Of a stretch of DNA of 64,000 nucleotides, positions 33,001 to 46,552 are shown piece after piece. The position numbers were made by a program, and so were the translations under genes. The number at the start of each line of letters is the position of its first letter. Position 1 is the stretch's first letter. The notes under the pieces were generated by a model, which saw nothing but the letters and a program-made list of their open reading frames with translations, was not told where the DNA came from and searched no databases. Source of the stretch: Puccinia triticina (Eukaryota; Basidiomycota; Pucciniomycetes; Pucciniales; Pucciniaceae); NCBI RefSeq assembly GCF_026914185.1, contig NC_070561.1, forward strand, positions 6,758,001 through 6,822,000. Reading direction: 5' to 3'.

Positions 33001-33872
33001 ATTTGAGGCACTCAATGTTTAGATGGATTGATGACAACCTCATCGTGAAGCAACATAGATCTTTGACGCTCATTTTTGACTTTGTTAAGAGATCCTGCAA
33101 TGCGCTAGGAGTAAGACTAACAAGGAGAATATGAGCCGTTCCTCGAAGAGCAGAACTAAGCGGATCATACAAGTTCAATACTCCCTAGAGCTAGGGGGCA
33201 CAGTTTTCATACAGAGAAGTAGAGTTCATCGCGGGACGCCTGAGCCATGTGGCCTATATTCTCTTGGGGAAGGAAAATGATCTCTTGGCTAGTATTAGTA
33301 CTAGTAACGGTAGCAGTCTGTTTAGGACTCTTAATGCTGCTGAAATTGGGAGCGCGGCCCGGGAAAAACTTCATAGTTTGGGCCGATAATATAAAAACAG
33401 TGTGGATTAGGTTTCTCTAGATTGTTAGGAATGCAATCTATCAAGCAGGATGGAGGAGAGGAGGCCGGAATGGCTCCTTAATTACGCCAGGCAGCCAGGA
33501 GTTGTGGGTCTGAGCAGGCTCCAGGCCACCTGGAGTAACGGGTCGGGCTCAGACCTTTTTTGGTGTAGTACTCCTCACGAGGAGGGCTTCAGATCTCACT
33601 AAGAGAGAAGCCCCCCTGATCATTCTCTCTTAGTTACTCCCACCCCCCCCCTCACAAGGAAGGGGAAAGGGAGGAAACAAATGAGAAGAGAAGGAGGAGA
33701 CTCCTTTTCCCACACTCAGGATGACTTGGGGAGTTAGTGGACAAACTCCCGGGCCATCCTAGGCAAGGAGACGCGCAATGAAGCGCCTTGCTGAACTGAG
33801 AACAAACTTGCTGAGAAACCTTATAAGGGTCTCAGCACACAAAGTGAGACGCAACGGGAGCAAGTAATTGGA
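30085..33872. mobile_element. 3.8-kb insert in the gypsy chromodomain, copy 2
   Basis: Near-identical to 1898-5682; 3 bp longer (TGC at 33096-33098). It contains the same 105-bp tandem repeat (30760-30941) and gene fragment. The second half of the chromodomain follows at 33873-34061. Confidence 0.65.
31760..32187 (-). pseudogene. Multicopper oxidase 5' fragment, copy 2
   Basis: Exons 32018-32187, 31881-31913 and 31760-31814 on the minus strand, same sequence as 3573-4000: signal peptide, TRNYNFHVT, NTVGAPDGFSK, TMLVINNQFPGPLIKC. Same truncation. Confidence 0.75.
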
Positions 33873-34530
33873 TGGAAAGGCGCGACTATGGCGAACAACA
33901 TGTGGGTCGCCGAGGAACATATTCCGCTCTTAGTTAAGTCGTCTTTAGATTCTTTTATGCTATTACATGAGAAACATTTTGGCGCTAAGGCAAAGAGAAA
34001 GAGTAAGAAGGCAAAGAAGGCGGCGGGAGGATTGCAGGTACAAGGTCAGGCCAATTTGTAACATTTTCTTCGTTACTGATAATCATGCAAAGATGAAGCT
34101 GATTAATGATTGGAGAATGGTCCTTATTATGCTAAGAACCACTAACATCTTTTACAAGTTTTTTCCTTTCTTTAATTGTGAAGCTTTTATCTGAGGGTCT
34201 GAGTGTATTGTTATAAACCCGGTTGTCTTTCATTCCGTTGTTTCCTCTTTTCTTTATAAGACGAAAAGTCTTTGAGGATGGTGGGCACGTTAGATCACAA
34301 GCTTCTACGGAGCGGTGAGCTAAGGGCACAACAGACAAACCTAAGGCGCAAAGCCGATACAAGCACGGTGAGTATAGTGACAAAGTTGATGAGTTAAAGA
34401 AACAGGATTGCGGGGACAAGATCGGGATTTAACTAGACAACTAGGTTTACTATATTACATGTGCTGCGGAGATGGTTTGCGACTATCACTAAAACATTAC
34501 ATGTTCAATACCCTCCCTCCTGACTTAGCT

Positions 34531-36102
34531 TCAAACCAACAATAGCTTCATCTTGAGGAAGTTGATCATTGATAGGTGCTTTATTTTGGCGAGAGACTTC
34601 GTTAAACCGTCGGCCGGCATTGATGCTGTGGATATGTAAGTGAGTGCGACCCAACCTTTTTCGACCGCTTCTTGAATGAAATGGTATTTTGTGTCGATGT
34701 GTTTGCTTTTTGGATGCGTGATTGGGTTGTTGGAAAGAGCGATTGCGGCTTGGTTGTTGCAAAGGATTGAGATTGGAAATGCCGAGCCTGAGTCGATTGA
34801 CTGGAGGACCGAGTTGAGCCAAACCGATTCTTGGACTCCGGCGTAGAGAGATTGATACTCCGCTTCGGTTGTTGATGTTGCCACCGACGTTTGTTTCTTG
34901 GTCTTCCAAGATATAACTGAATCGCCCCACGTGACTAGGTAGCCCGAGTAAGAACGACGGGAGTCAGTGCAATTAGCCCAATCCGCGTCGCAGTAAACCT
35001 TGAGCTTCTTATCACCGCCACCAATCCAAAGAGACAGAGATTTGGTTGAGGAAAGATACCGGAGGAGGTGTTTGAAGGCGTTCCAGTGCTTGATGCCTGG
35101 TCGTTCCAGATGTTGCAAAAGCTGCGACACTGCAAATGAAATGTCAGGTTGTGTTGAGCAGGAGATGTAGTTGACAGATCCTACAGCCCTTCGATAGTTG
35201 ATTCCTAGCGCTTTGAACGCGTTGACTTCTTTGGTTGTGGCTGCAGTCAAGCGAGTGTTGGGAACAAACGGGGTGGCAGCTGATCTAGCATGAAGGTGAT
35301 CATATTCCTTGAGAATCTCCTCAATGTGGCGTTCTTGAGAGAGCATTAGATGATCGGAGTGTTGGGTGATTTTCATACCGAGAAGAGAGGTGACTGGACC
35401 CAAGTCGTCCATGAGAAAACGAGCTTTGGTGAGTTTTTTGAAACGCTCGACATTGTGACTGATGATTGCCATATTGTCAACGTAGATGTGAACAAGACAT
35501 TTCCAGCCAGGAACCTGAGATATGAACAGGCATGGATCCGCAATGGAAGGAGCGAAGTTGATTGAAGTAAAAATTTTGTTAAGCTCGGTGTACCAAACGC
35601 GAGGGGCCTGTTTCAAACCATAGATTGATTTTTTGAGTTTGAGACAGTGACCTGGTGGAACGTTCATACCCGAAGAACAGCGAAGATAGATTACATCATC
35701 GAGATTCCCATTAAGAAAGGCATTCCTAACATCCATTTGATGAATGTCCATTCCTTCATTGACACCAATAGTGAGAGCGACTTGTAGAGCTGATGGCCGA
35801 CCTGTGGGAGCGTAAGTTTCGTTGTAGTCAACCCCTTCTTGCTGAGCGCTACCCTGAGCGCATAGGCGAGCCTTGAATTTGACCAGATTACCGCTTGCGT
35901 TGTATTTCTTCCGAAAAATCCAAATTGTGCCTAAAAGTGATTGGCAGTCAGGAGTTGGGACAACTTCCCAGACATTGAGACGAGCCATTGCCTCTAGTTC
36001 AACCTGAACAGCAGCTCTCCATTCCTCGGCATCCGGAGATAAGAGAGCTTCACGATAAGTGTGAGGAATTGGATGCGAAGTTGTATTGTTCAAGGCAGCC
36101 AT
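34531..36102 (-). pseudogene. Copia A reverse transcriptase and RNase H, copy 2
   Basis: Same as 6341-7912 with the YVDN and CNNQ changes (35473-35475 and 34756-34758). It differs by synonymous or mild changes, for example 35023 and 35467. Confidence 0.9.
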
Positions 36103-36104
36103 AG

Positions 36105-38585
36105 CTATTGATAGATCGCGAGGGAAGTCAAGGGAAGCAATATGAGCGCGCCGTTTGGTGGTGATGATGTTAGAGGAGTCAATGTCTGAGGATATGTTTC
36201 AGGGGGGGGAATTGCGGCGGGGATATATCCAAAGCCAGGCCGAGGGCGGGATGATGAGACTGCGGGCAAAGGAGCCTGCTGCGGACCCTCAGGTAACGGT
36301 GCTTGCTCCTCAGGAATGTTGTCCGGAGAATCATGAAACTCAGCATCACCGGATGTATCGGATTCTGGTGTTTCGACCGGATTAGGAGCGGATTTGGGTG
36401 CATCTTCCGGAATAAGATCCTCATCAAACCCAAATTCAGTATTGGAGTTACCGGCAAAGGAGCCAGGGGAGATTCCTGGATAAGTAGTCTCGTCAAACAT
36501 GACATTGTGACTATACTCAACCCGGCCCCCTGCAGTAAGTATCCTCCAGTTTTGGATACCCTGCCAATAACCAACTAAGACGCCTCTTTTAGATGTGTCT
36601 CCAAATTTTCCTTGCCTTCGTTCCTTCGGAATGTTGACATACGCTCGGCAACCAAAGGTTCTTAGTCTTGAGTAGTTGAACTTGTGACCAAACCACAGCT
36701 TGTAGGGAGTGGACCATTTCAAACAACGCATGGGTGTGATGTTCTCGTAGAACACTGCAGTATTCACTGCCTCGCCCCAAATTGATGAGGGCAAGTTGGC
36801 TTGCTTGAGAAGTGATTGAGCCTTTTCGCTAGTGGTTTGGTTGCCTCTTTCAGCAATTGAATTTTGCTGAGGGGTGTAGGGTGCGGTGATGTGATGAATG
36901 ATACCCTTATCTTTGATGAACTCTTCAAATTCGTGAGAACAGAATTCTCCTCCTCCGTCTGTGACCACGTTCCTCACTTTGGCAGAATGGAAGTTCTCTA
37001 CTTCTTTAACATAGTGATTGAATTTTTCAAAAGCTTGAGATTTAGACAATAGTATATACACGTGTTTAAAGGACGAGTAGGCATCTGTGATTTTAAAGTA
37101 GTAAAGTCCGCCTCCAACGGTGGGTGGGGATATTTTACCGCTGAGATCCATGTATATGAAGTGAAGTAGACCCTGAGGTTTGGGAAGAGTACCCAAAAAC
37201 GGAAGACAATGAGATTTGGAAATCCTGCACGAATCGCAAGAAAGAGTTGAGAATTCAATTCCAAACATGATCTTTAACGCTTCGGAGCTGGGATGACCTG
37301 CTCGCCTGTGTAGTAGAGCAGCGTCAGTTGAAGATGCTTTGAGGGACCTGAGAGGAATTGACTGACCAGAAGGATTGACTAGCGTCGCTTTGATTGAGAA
37401 GATTTGACCTTCCACCGTTCCATCAAATACCTTGGAATTCAATGATTGATCCATGACCAAGAAGTCGTCGGTGCCACGGCGAATCAGATCACAGTTAGAT
37501 ACGAAGAGACGTCCAAAGCTGACTAGTGCATGCGACAATTGAGGGACATGAAGAGCTTTGAACCAATGATCGTTTCCGTCGGTGTTCTTCAATTTGATCA
37601 AACCCGACCCTATGATTGGTAGACTCTTGCCATTGGCTATTGAAACCGACGAAGTGAACGGAGCATAATTGAAAAAGAACTTCTTTTTGGGAAACATGTG
37701 ATCTGAGCAGCTGCTGTCAACAAAGATGGGTTTAGCTGAAGAGAGACTTGAGAAAGCAACATGAGACGATCGACAATGATACGCCTTCGCATCTTCCGGC
37801 ACGTTGAAAATGGCAGCGTTTGCTTTCTTCTTTGCTTGTTGCCTCTTCTTCTTGTTGGCTGCTTCAAACTCAGGATGAAGTTGGTAACACCGGGCTTCAG
37901 AGTGACGAGTTTTTGGATTGTGAACTCCGTTCTCGCAGAACGGGACGCTGACGTTCATGGCTGATTCGGTCTTGACGACAGGATGAGTCAAGTCGTCCTG
38001 AGTGTCGAGTATCTTAGAGTCAAGCTGGGTGCGAATGATTTCGAGGGTGAGTGGTTGTTTGGTGAAGATGATATCCTTTGTGTTGTTGTATGACGAAGGA
38101 ATCTTGCTCATGATAATCTCAGCTAGATGATTCTCGTTCACGGTTGGTTCCTCAGGTTTAGGAACGCAAATGGTCATACCGACTGCTCGCATGTTGGCTA
38201 CACCGGTGTCAACGGCCACCAAGTACTGGCCGAGATTGTTGCCAAACGGAATCTTCAGAAAATTTTGGTAGACTTTTGATTGGTTTTGAGTGGTCTTTGC
38301 TTCAAAATGATTGCAAAGCAAAGTCCAAAGTTCGTGAGGCTGTTGTTGGTTGGTGTCGGTGACGAACCGACCTTGGTTATCGGATCCCATGTAGCGAACC
38401 AGTATGCCAGCGGCCATGTGTTTTCGATCAGTACAAAGATCCAACTGTTCGGGTTTTGCTTTTGACGCCTTGTCCTTGGTAAGGTACGCGGAACATTGTT
38501 TCTTGGCGCAATAGGAATGAACAACCGCCTTCCAGTCTTTGAAGTTGGAATTGGACAGGACCGGGAGATTCAATTTGTCAGACAT
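36105..38585 (-). pseudogene. Copia A gag-protease-integrase, copy 2, open to the frameshift
   Basis: 826 codons from ATG 38585 without the nonsense codon found in copy 1 (CGA at 38424-38426). Same domains as 7915-10395, including the altered protease site DSSCSDHM. Ends at the same TAG after the shared frameshift, so no Gag-Pol with RT can be made. Confidence 0.9.
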
Positions 38586-39474
38586 GACAGTGTCTCGCGA
38601 GGTTTGATAGATGAGTTTTGTGATTTGAATTCCAGTAGCTATGCGCTATCTGGGCTCATAACCTATAAGACGAAAAGTCTTTGAGGATGGTGGGCACGTT
38701 AGATCACAAGCTTCTACGGAGCGGTGAGCTAAGGGCACGACAGACAAACCTTTGAGGATGGTGGGCACGTTAGATCACAAGCTTCTACGGAGCGGTGAGC
38801 TAAGGGCACGACAGACAAACCTAAGAGAGTGGGTAGGAATGAGAACGTGAGAAACATTGATGAGAAGATAAGAGACAGACCTAAGGCGCAAAGCCGATAC
38901 AAGCACGGTGAGTATAGTGACAAAATTGATGAGTTAAAGAAACAGGATTGCGGGGACAAGATTGGGATTTAACTAGACAACTAGGTTTACTATATTACAT
39001 GTGCTGCGGAGATGGTTTGCGACTATCACTAAAACATTACATGTTCAATATTCTTTTTCCTCATCGCAATATTCTTTGTTCTTTGTTATCATTATCATTC
39101 GGTTGTGTAATCTCAGCTTTTATCAAAACCTCCTTTCAAGAGTCTATTATTTGCTCCGAAGATAGACTACCTATAATACATCTGAAAATAGGCGACGGGT
39201 TCTCTTGAATTTCGTTCATAGCCACTTAAGAAGTAAGAGTATTAGGTGGGCCCTCACAAAAAGTCTGCAAGGGGTCGGGATACAGAACGATGCTGGTGTC
39301 TGGGACCGTGTGACTGTTCGAGAAAAGGAGCCCAATGGAGAACAAGGTCCGTGGAAGAGGGCAGGTTTTGTTTGTTGGTTGGTGGGCCCTCTGGTCCGGA
39401 CGGTATTGTCTGGCGGGCTTTTCTAGTCTGCCACGTACAATAGCCACTTCAGACAGACAAAAGACGACGGGTTG

Positions 39475-40120
<646 letters not shown>

Positions 40121-40302
40121 GCATGTTTTTCTTTCATGCAGACATTTCCAATTGACGCGAATTGATTAGGGAGATGGGTACATTTAGAGAAGGATTATGC
40201 GTAGAAGACGGGATTTAAGGAGATACAACAAAGATGGCAAGATGATACACATATAGAACATGAAAATTAAGGGATTTCGTTGGTTTATCGTATAGCGGGA
40301 GA

Positions 40303-40731
40303 TTAGGCCTGAAACACAAGGTGCGCAGCGTGTGTCAATATTGGCATCCCACGAAGAAGTTGCACTAGGCAGAGACGAAGGAAGCAGAGATGACGAACCG
40401 AGTGATCATGAGTGTGGTGTTGGGCGTCCGAAGCGTCCTTCTTGAACAGCCCGCCGCCGAGATAAGGATAGCCCATTCCCCAGGAGCCGTAGGGACTAAG
40501 CAAGCCGTAGGTGAGAAGCGGGCTCATGCCGAACAGGCCCAAGCTGTCCAGCCCCAGCCCCAGGCCCATGTCGTACCCGCCGCAGAATCCGGCGAGCATG
40601 CCGTAGCACTTCGAGTCCGATAGGCCTTTGCCGGCTTGGGCAGCGACGTCCGCCCGCGGAGCTAGAACCGGTGAGGATGCGACAGTCTGGAGGAGGGCCA
40701 GGAGACAAGCAAATGAGAAGATGAATTGCAT
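40303..40731 (-). CDS. Small secreted protein A1, copy 2
   Basis: Identical protein to SSP-A1 (12113-12541). Exon 1 40399-40731, likely intron 40309-40398, GCCTAA at 40303-40308. The 28-kb duplication doubled the dose of this gene without seen coding change. Confidence 0.8.
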   Translation of the reverse strand: MQFIFSFACLLALLQTVASSPVLAPRADVAAQAGKGLSDSKCYGMLAGFCGGYDMGLGLGLDSLGLFGMSPLLTYGLLSPYGSWGMGYPYLGGGLFKKDASDAQHHTHDHSVRHLCFLRLCLVQLLRGMPILTHAAHLVFQA

Positions 40732-41600
40732 GGTGGGCTTGGTGGGTTTGGAGGTGGGTAGAACGGTTTTGGTTGCGGAGGTGGATGATGAGTGGAGTCG
40801 AGTGTATGGATCTGTGGGTGATGAGAGGAGGCGACTGGGAGCCCAGCGAGCTTCCTTTATATAGCTTTCTGGCCATGCTTGACGAGTCCCTTCCCACTAG
40901 GATTCCATATCCCGGGTTTCTCCAAGATCAACCGCCCGGCCAGATTTCCTTTCCACGCCGCGACTGAGTGGAATTTCTCACACAGGGAGTGTGTGAAGGA
41001 GACAGGGCTCTGTCCTGCTGTTATTGATTCGGTATGTATATCGGTGTGATGTCGACACTAGATGTCTTCGCGGGACCAATCGGATCCATCGGCGGCGGCC
41101 GGCTTCTCATCCCGTCCATGAACGCCACAAGTTGAGGGACACTCCATTCGCCACCGCTCTACGGATCATGTTCCCTCAATTCCACGAGCCCGAAGCGGGT
41201 TCGTGTGGACATTGGTGCAAGCTTGAGACTGCAAAGGTCAACTGAACAGCGCGCTTTTATCGGCGCGGCCGGCTCTCAAGAACAAAACCACCAGGAGATT
41301 CCGCCCTTATGGCTAGTTGGTACACAGGGCACATGGGAAATTCTTCCACTCGCACAGTAAGGAACTGTGAACCATACTCCTTCAGAAGGGCTTCATGAGC
41401 TGAAGGTGGTGTGTGATCCCGGCGGCAGGCCGATGGCGGTGAGCGGGCAAATATGGCAGCCAAAAGCTATATAAAGGGAAGCTTGATGGGCTCCCAGTCG
41501 CCTCCTCTCATCATCCACAGATCCATACACTAGACTCCACCCATAATCCACCTCCGCAACCAAAACCGTCTTACCCACCTCCAAACCCACGAAACCCACC
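40732..41600. promoter_or_regulatory. Bidirectional SSP promoter, unit A copy 2
   Basis: Same sequence and orientation as 12542-13410; TATATAAA on minus at 40856-40863 and on plus at 41468-41475. Confidence 0.75.
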
Positions 41601-42038
41601 ATGCAGTGCATCTTCTCATTTGCTTGTCTCCTGGCCCTCCTCCAGACCGTCGCATCCACCCCGGTTGTTTCTCCGCGGGCGGACGTCGCTGCCCAAGCCG
41701 GCAAAGGCCAATCGGACTCGAAGTGCTACGGCATGCTTGCAGCCGGATTCTGCGGCGGGTACGACATGGGCCTGGGGCTTGGGCTGGGACTGGACAGCTT
41801 GGGCCTGTTCGGGATGAGCCCGCTGGCCAACTACGGCTTGCTTAGTCCCTACGGCTCCTGGGGAATGGGCTATCCTTATCTCGGCAGCGGGCTGTTCAAG
41901 AAGGACGCTTCGGACGCCCAGCACAACGCTCATGATCACTCGGTTCGTCGTCCCCTCATCTTTTCTCTCTGCCTCGACCATTGCAGTGGGATGCGAATAT
42001 TGACACACGCTGCATCCCTTTCCGTCCATCAGGCCTAA
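41601..42038 (+). CDS. Small secreted protein A2, copy 2
   Basis: Identical protein to SSP-A2 (13411-13848). Exon 1 41601-41942, likely intron 41943-42032, GCCTAA at 42033-42038. Confidence 0.82.
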   Translation: MQCIFSFACLLALLQTVASTPVVSPRADVAAQAGKGQSDSKCYGMLAAGFCGGYDMGLGLGLGLDSLGLFGMSPLANYGLLSPYGSWGMGYPYLGSGLFKKDASDAQHNAHDHSVRRPLIFSLCLDHCSGMRILTHAASLSVHQA

Positions 42039-42508
42039 TCTCCCGCTATAATTGACACACGCCGCCCACCTTTTTTTTCAGGCCTAATCTTAAACCGCTG
42101 TACGATAAATCACCAAAATCACTAAATTTTCATGTTCTATATCTGTATCATCAGGCCCTCTTTGTAGTAATCTCCTTAGATCCCGTCATCCTCACATAAT
42201 TCTGTGCTTGAGAACTCAACTAAACACCATATTTCCTAATCAGATCCCAATTGTCAATGTCTTTGTGGCAAAAAAGTGTTGATTGCAATCCGCTTTCTGC
42301 ATTCTTTTCTATTAGTCTCCACGGTGCTCAAAAGACATATCCTGGGCCATCGTCGAGCGTGGACCAGCGGGGCCATTCCCGCTTCTACAGCGGCGGCCAT
42401 CAGCCGCCATCCGGAGCTGCTGCTGCTGTCACCGCCGCCTCCACATCTGCCGCAACATGCAGGACCCCCGCCACCGTCTACACCGTGAGATGGGAGCCAG
42501 CATGTGTA

Positions 42509-43146
42509 CAGTGCCCCCCATGACTTCTCAACTACCCCTACAGGGGTGTTCCAAGTTTTGAAGATTTTTTTTCCAAAAATTCTTTCAAAAGTGGGCTGAT
42601 GCTGGGCTCTTTTTGGCCCATTTTTTGATGCAAATGTCACATTTCACCAACCAGACCTGGTAATATGCATGATAATAGTCCAAAGTCAATGGAATCTCAC
42701 TGGACCCACTGCCAAGAGAATAATGAAGAAATATTCTTCACATTGCCACATTCCAAAGAGTGTACTGATGGATATGGCAATCATCAATAACTAAGGAGGT
42801 ACATATTTACATCAATACCTACACCTGTAGTATGTATGTACATAGATAATTTAGTCTCTAGTCTCTAAATACATAATAAATATTCTATAAGTCCATAGTA
42901 CATGTCTGTTACCACATACTATGGTCTTGAAACCAGCTGTTCCAAATTTTGCATCTGAAAAAAATGAAACTTCTTTTTGAGGCATTGCACAGACTTCAGA
43001 GTTATATTTTTGAGTTCTCCTACGCCTGTAGGGCTCAAAAATGTATAGTTTACATGTGATACATGTCTGGTGACTTTGAACACATTGTTCAAAGTTCAAT
43101 TTTTTTTTGCAGGTGCGGGGTAGTTGAGAAGTCGTGGGGGGCACTG
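42509..43146. mobile_element. Tc1/mariner-like MITE, copy 2
   Basis: Same element as 14319-14956 with TA at both ends (42507-42508 and 43147-43148). Presence in both 28-kb copies but not in unit B places its insertion between the two duplications. Confidence 0.92.
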
Positions 43147-43574
43147 TATCAGCCATCTTTTAAGACCCCTGCATCCTCATCACACATGTGCTTGAGCCTG
43201 TATCTTCACAAGCAGTGTGCAATCATCATTGGATCCTACGCCTGTACCATCCATCCATGTTTTGTGTATCCTCCTGCATCGGCAAATGGCAATTTGGGAC
43301 GGGGCCTTGCCACTGTCTTTGAGAATAAGCTTCATTAACCTCATCTATGCATATAAATATGCTTATGCGTGAAACACAGAGAAAGGAAAAAGAAAAACAG
43401 GCAACACAAAAGACTGCAAGGGGTCGAGATACAGAATGATGCTGGTGTCTGGGACCGTGTGACTGTTCAAGAAAAGGAGCCCAATGGAGAACAAGGTCCG
43501 TGGAAGAGGGCAGGTTTTTTTTGTTGGTTGTTGGGCCCTCTGGTCCGGACGGTATTGTCTGGCGGGCTTTTCTA

Positions 43575-44359
43575 TAAAAAGATAGGAGCAACTGAAATGT
43601 TTGATTACTTGTCAGATGCGCTAAGTACATGATTTGAATCTAAATTAAAGCTATTTAATTGTTAAGATTCAAGTACCTGAAAGCAGACAGAGATCTTCCT
43701 GAGTTTTTCTAGGGTGAAGATAGGGAGAATGGAGCGGTGGTTGTTGGTCTTGGAGCCGGGTCATTAATGAAAAGATCTTCAACTGCACCTGCATCAGTGT
43801 TTGTTTGTTTCTTCTCTTTGTCTGTTAGGGCTCACAAAGATACAACGCGGCTATCATATGATCTTTGTTTTGTCTTGCCAGAGTCCTCCTGCGGTTTCCT
43901 GCGCTGCAGTTCAACCGGGCATCTTAGCTTGTATGTCTAGTAGCTAGGTCTGGTCTGTATGTCTGGCTAAGGTGCTTACGAGATGCTTTAGCTTCCGTGA
44001 TTCTAGTGAGCAGCTTGTCTTGAGGTTTTGGTCCAAATCGTTCTGCTAGGGTTCTGCGGTTGAACGATTCTAGGTCAGTCTTTTTTACAAGCCTTCCATT
44101 ATCTAGTCTCTTGTACTTACGAGTTTCTTGGTGCTAAGTGCTTCTCTGTTCTAGGTTCTACCGATGGCGTTGCGGCTGATCATCTGGCTTCTGTAATCGT
44201 GGCAATAAAATTAAGCTCTGCGTCTGGGTTAGTTCTGGACTTCAAAAGGGGCTTACCTTTCTTAGCAGCTGGGGCTGGGTCTAACCGCGCGAGCTTCCTC
44301 GGGGGTTGCTGCGGGTCTGGGTCTGGGTTTGGCTCTGGGCCTGATCCTGGATTCCTACA
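43575..44359 (+). mobile_element. 785-bp solo LTR candidate, copy 2
   Basis: As 15385-16169; TTCTA on both sides. Differs at 43731, 43736, 43758 and 44163 (all G here, A in copy 1). Confidence 0.75.
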
Positions 44360-44462
44360 TTCTAGTCTACCACGTACAATAGCCACTTGAGACAGAAAAA
44401 AGACGACGGGTTGTCAGTCAGTGAATTCTGCGGGAAAACGTGGAGATGGTGTGTGAAGGAAG

Positions 44463-44729
44463 TCTTAGACTCTGGGATGCCGGTGAATAGAAAACAGAAG
44501 AGAGTGTAATTTCGTCGTCAACAAAGAAATGAGAAAGAAAGAAACAATGAAGATGGAAAACATCACAGTGCTTACCTGGGATGCCGGTGAATAGAAAACA
44601 GAAGAGAGTGAGGAAAAGAAGAGATCACCGGCACCTAGGGGAAGAGTCTCTTAGAGTAACTGAGAAACAGGATATAAGAATACTCTAAATACATATGCTA
44701 ATACTAAGATATAACCGTATACCATAACA
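44463..44729 (-). mobile_element. 267-bp solo LTR candidate, copy 2
   Basis: As 16273-16539; GGAAG on both sides. Confidence 0.72.
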
Positions 44730-45315
44730 GGAAGGGGGAAGGGACGGACCCGTTGATCAAGAGATCAGTGCCCATAGTGAACAAAGAAGTGTGGCTGGCC
44801 AAATACAACGCGGCCCCGTTCAAGTCCAAAACATGGCCCATTTGTCCCACTGGTCTAGACCACCGCAGCAACATTTTGACAAAAATTCAGAACATTGGCC
44901 CGTCAAGTGGAAAGAAATGATTGTATTACTGACGTCCTTTCAAACCACACTTTCTTCAAGAGGGGACTGTCGCGAAACAAAAAACGTCAGCAAGTTTGGA
45001 CGTTGAACAAGGAGCAAGAGACGCGGGGCAAGACTGACTCGAATTTCTCGATCAGCAGGGTGTTCATGTACCCCGGCGAGATGGAGTTACAGCGGATCTT
45101 GTGGGGCGCCCATTCCCTGCACAGAGACGAGAGAAGATGGTGGGGCCTAGACAAAGGGACGTACGCAGCGAGGGATTTCATCAGATGGATGATGCCTGCT
45201 TTGCTTGCGTTATCTGAAGCAGCCCGGACGGAATCAAGTCAATCCCTCTGTTTTGTAAGCGGAGCATAGGGGGACGGAGGCTGGCACAAAAAGATTTGGG
45301 AAATCTTGTTGCAAG
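44730..45315 (-). pseudogene. SDR gene fragment, unit B copy 2
   Basis: As 16540-17125, with several substitutions between the copies (44936, 44971, 45001, 45040, 45137, 45143). Truncated on its 5' side by the Copia B 5' LTR. Confidence 0.72.
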
Positions 45316-45682
45316 TGTGGCGTTACAGGCCAGAGAAGGGCTTATGGGGTTACTGCGGCAAGGCGGGCGAGTGTTTGGATCCGCTCAACTGTACTCATCA
45401 TCTGATTAGGTTTAAGCTGTTGTATCTAGTCTGATTGTTGTAACGGCTTCGCTTCTCTTTCTAATTCACTCATCCGTTTTTGTCTCTCTCCTCACGCACC
45501 CAAATAGGTGCATAAGTCGTCCCGTTTCTCATTTCTCTTTCGTCTCGGCCTCCCGTCATCGGCCTTCTAGCTCACAGCTGCTACTTGGTGTCTCACAGGT
45601 TATGAGCCCAGCCTTTTAAGAGCTTTTAGGTCCGTAGGAGTTACGAACAAGCAGAAATTTGAACAACTATACTTGGCACTGT
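45316..45682 (+). mobile_element. Copia B copy 2, 5' LTR, primer-binding site and start of leader
   Basis: 5' LTR 45316-45597, GGTTATGAGCCCAG at 45598-45611, leader to 45682, where the CACTA element is inserted. The rest of the element resumes at 62068. Confidence 0.93.
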
Positions 45683-45808
45683 CACTACAAACTTTTATTA
45701 TTTCGCCCAAAAAAAAAAATAAATAAAAAAGTGGGTAAAATAATGGTAAAAAAAAATAAAAAAACATATTATTAGGATCCAATTTTTTCCCTTTGTATTT
45801 CACATCCT
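45683..45808 (+). repeat. CACTA left terminal inverted repeat
   Basis: About 126 bp, from CACTACAAAC to TTTCACATCCT. Contains A-rich runs that differ by one or two bases from the right end. Confidence 0.95.
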
Positions 45809-46552
45809 TCCCCCACACAGCTTTATGTTTTTTTTTTCTGTAACTCTCCTTCTCAATCTCATGTACATTTGATCATTTTATCTCAGTGTAATTTCTTGTA
45901 TCTCAAATACAAGTTCATGCCTTTTTTTGTGTAAATATCTGTCACATTTTTCTTATGTACATTTCATCATGTTATCTCAGTGTAATTTTTCAACAGTAAT
46001 CAAATATAAATTTATAAATTATAATCTACTGAAAATCTGAGGTTTGAAGTGCCGATGCAAATAAATTTCTTGTTTCTTGAACTCCCTCTTACTTTAAAGT
46101 TAGAGTGATGGTTAAACTAACAAGAGGCGATCATTGCGAAAATCTGCCTGCACAGACATGTTTCAATCCAAAAAGAGATTTCTAAACTATATATACATAC
46201 ACAACTTCCTAAATACACATGGAAAAAGACGGGCGGAGCAGAGGAGGATGAGCGCAGTGAAATTGAAAATATCGGCATGTCTAGCTGGTGCATGTTCGTG
46301 AGACTTCACAACATTGTTACAATCCGGAAGGCACACTTCTTGCTCCTAGATGTAAAAGAAACGTGCCTATGTTCATAAAGGAAAATTAGAGTTCTATAAA
46401 TCTGAATAAGAATACTGACTTGTATTGTATGGCTGATGCCATTCGCGGTTTGGCCGATAATGTGGTGACATTGATTGACGGCTGTTGCTGCTTATTGAAA
46501 CTGTACCTTAAATGTTTGAGGGAATGAGGTTATAATCTTCCAAGCTGATCAA
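45809..46552. other. CACTA left subterminal region
   Basis: AT-rich, without a gene. Holds a direct repeat (ATGTACATTTGATCATTTTA near 45861, and a variant near 45955, both followed by TCTCAGTGTAATTT). CACTA elements carry such subterminal repeats as transposase binding sites; binding here is inferred only from position. Confidence 0.55.

Larger units (their letters stand above)
34255..39050 (-). mobile_element. Copia A, copy 2
   Basis: As copy 1: 3' LTR 34255-34510, 5' LTR 38664-39050, primer-binding site 38650-38663, TTCTT duplication at 34250-34254 and 39051-39055. It shares the frameshift and catalytic-site losses of copy 1, so those precede the 28-kb duplication. Most substitutions between the 28-kb copies lie in this element. 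Confidence 0.93.
27804..39258 (+). mobile_element. Gypsy element, copy 2 (complete ends)
   Basis: Same structure as in copy 1, with both ends in the window: AAAAG at 27799-27803 and 39259-39263. 5' LTR 27804-28450 (647 bp); 3' LTR in two parts (34057-34254 and 39051-39258) around Copia A. The junction sequence resembles the unit A/unit B junction at 15218, so the element inserted between two SSP units of an array. Confidence 0.9.
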
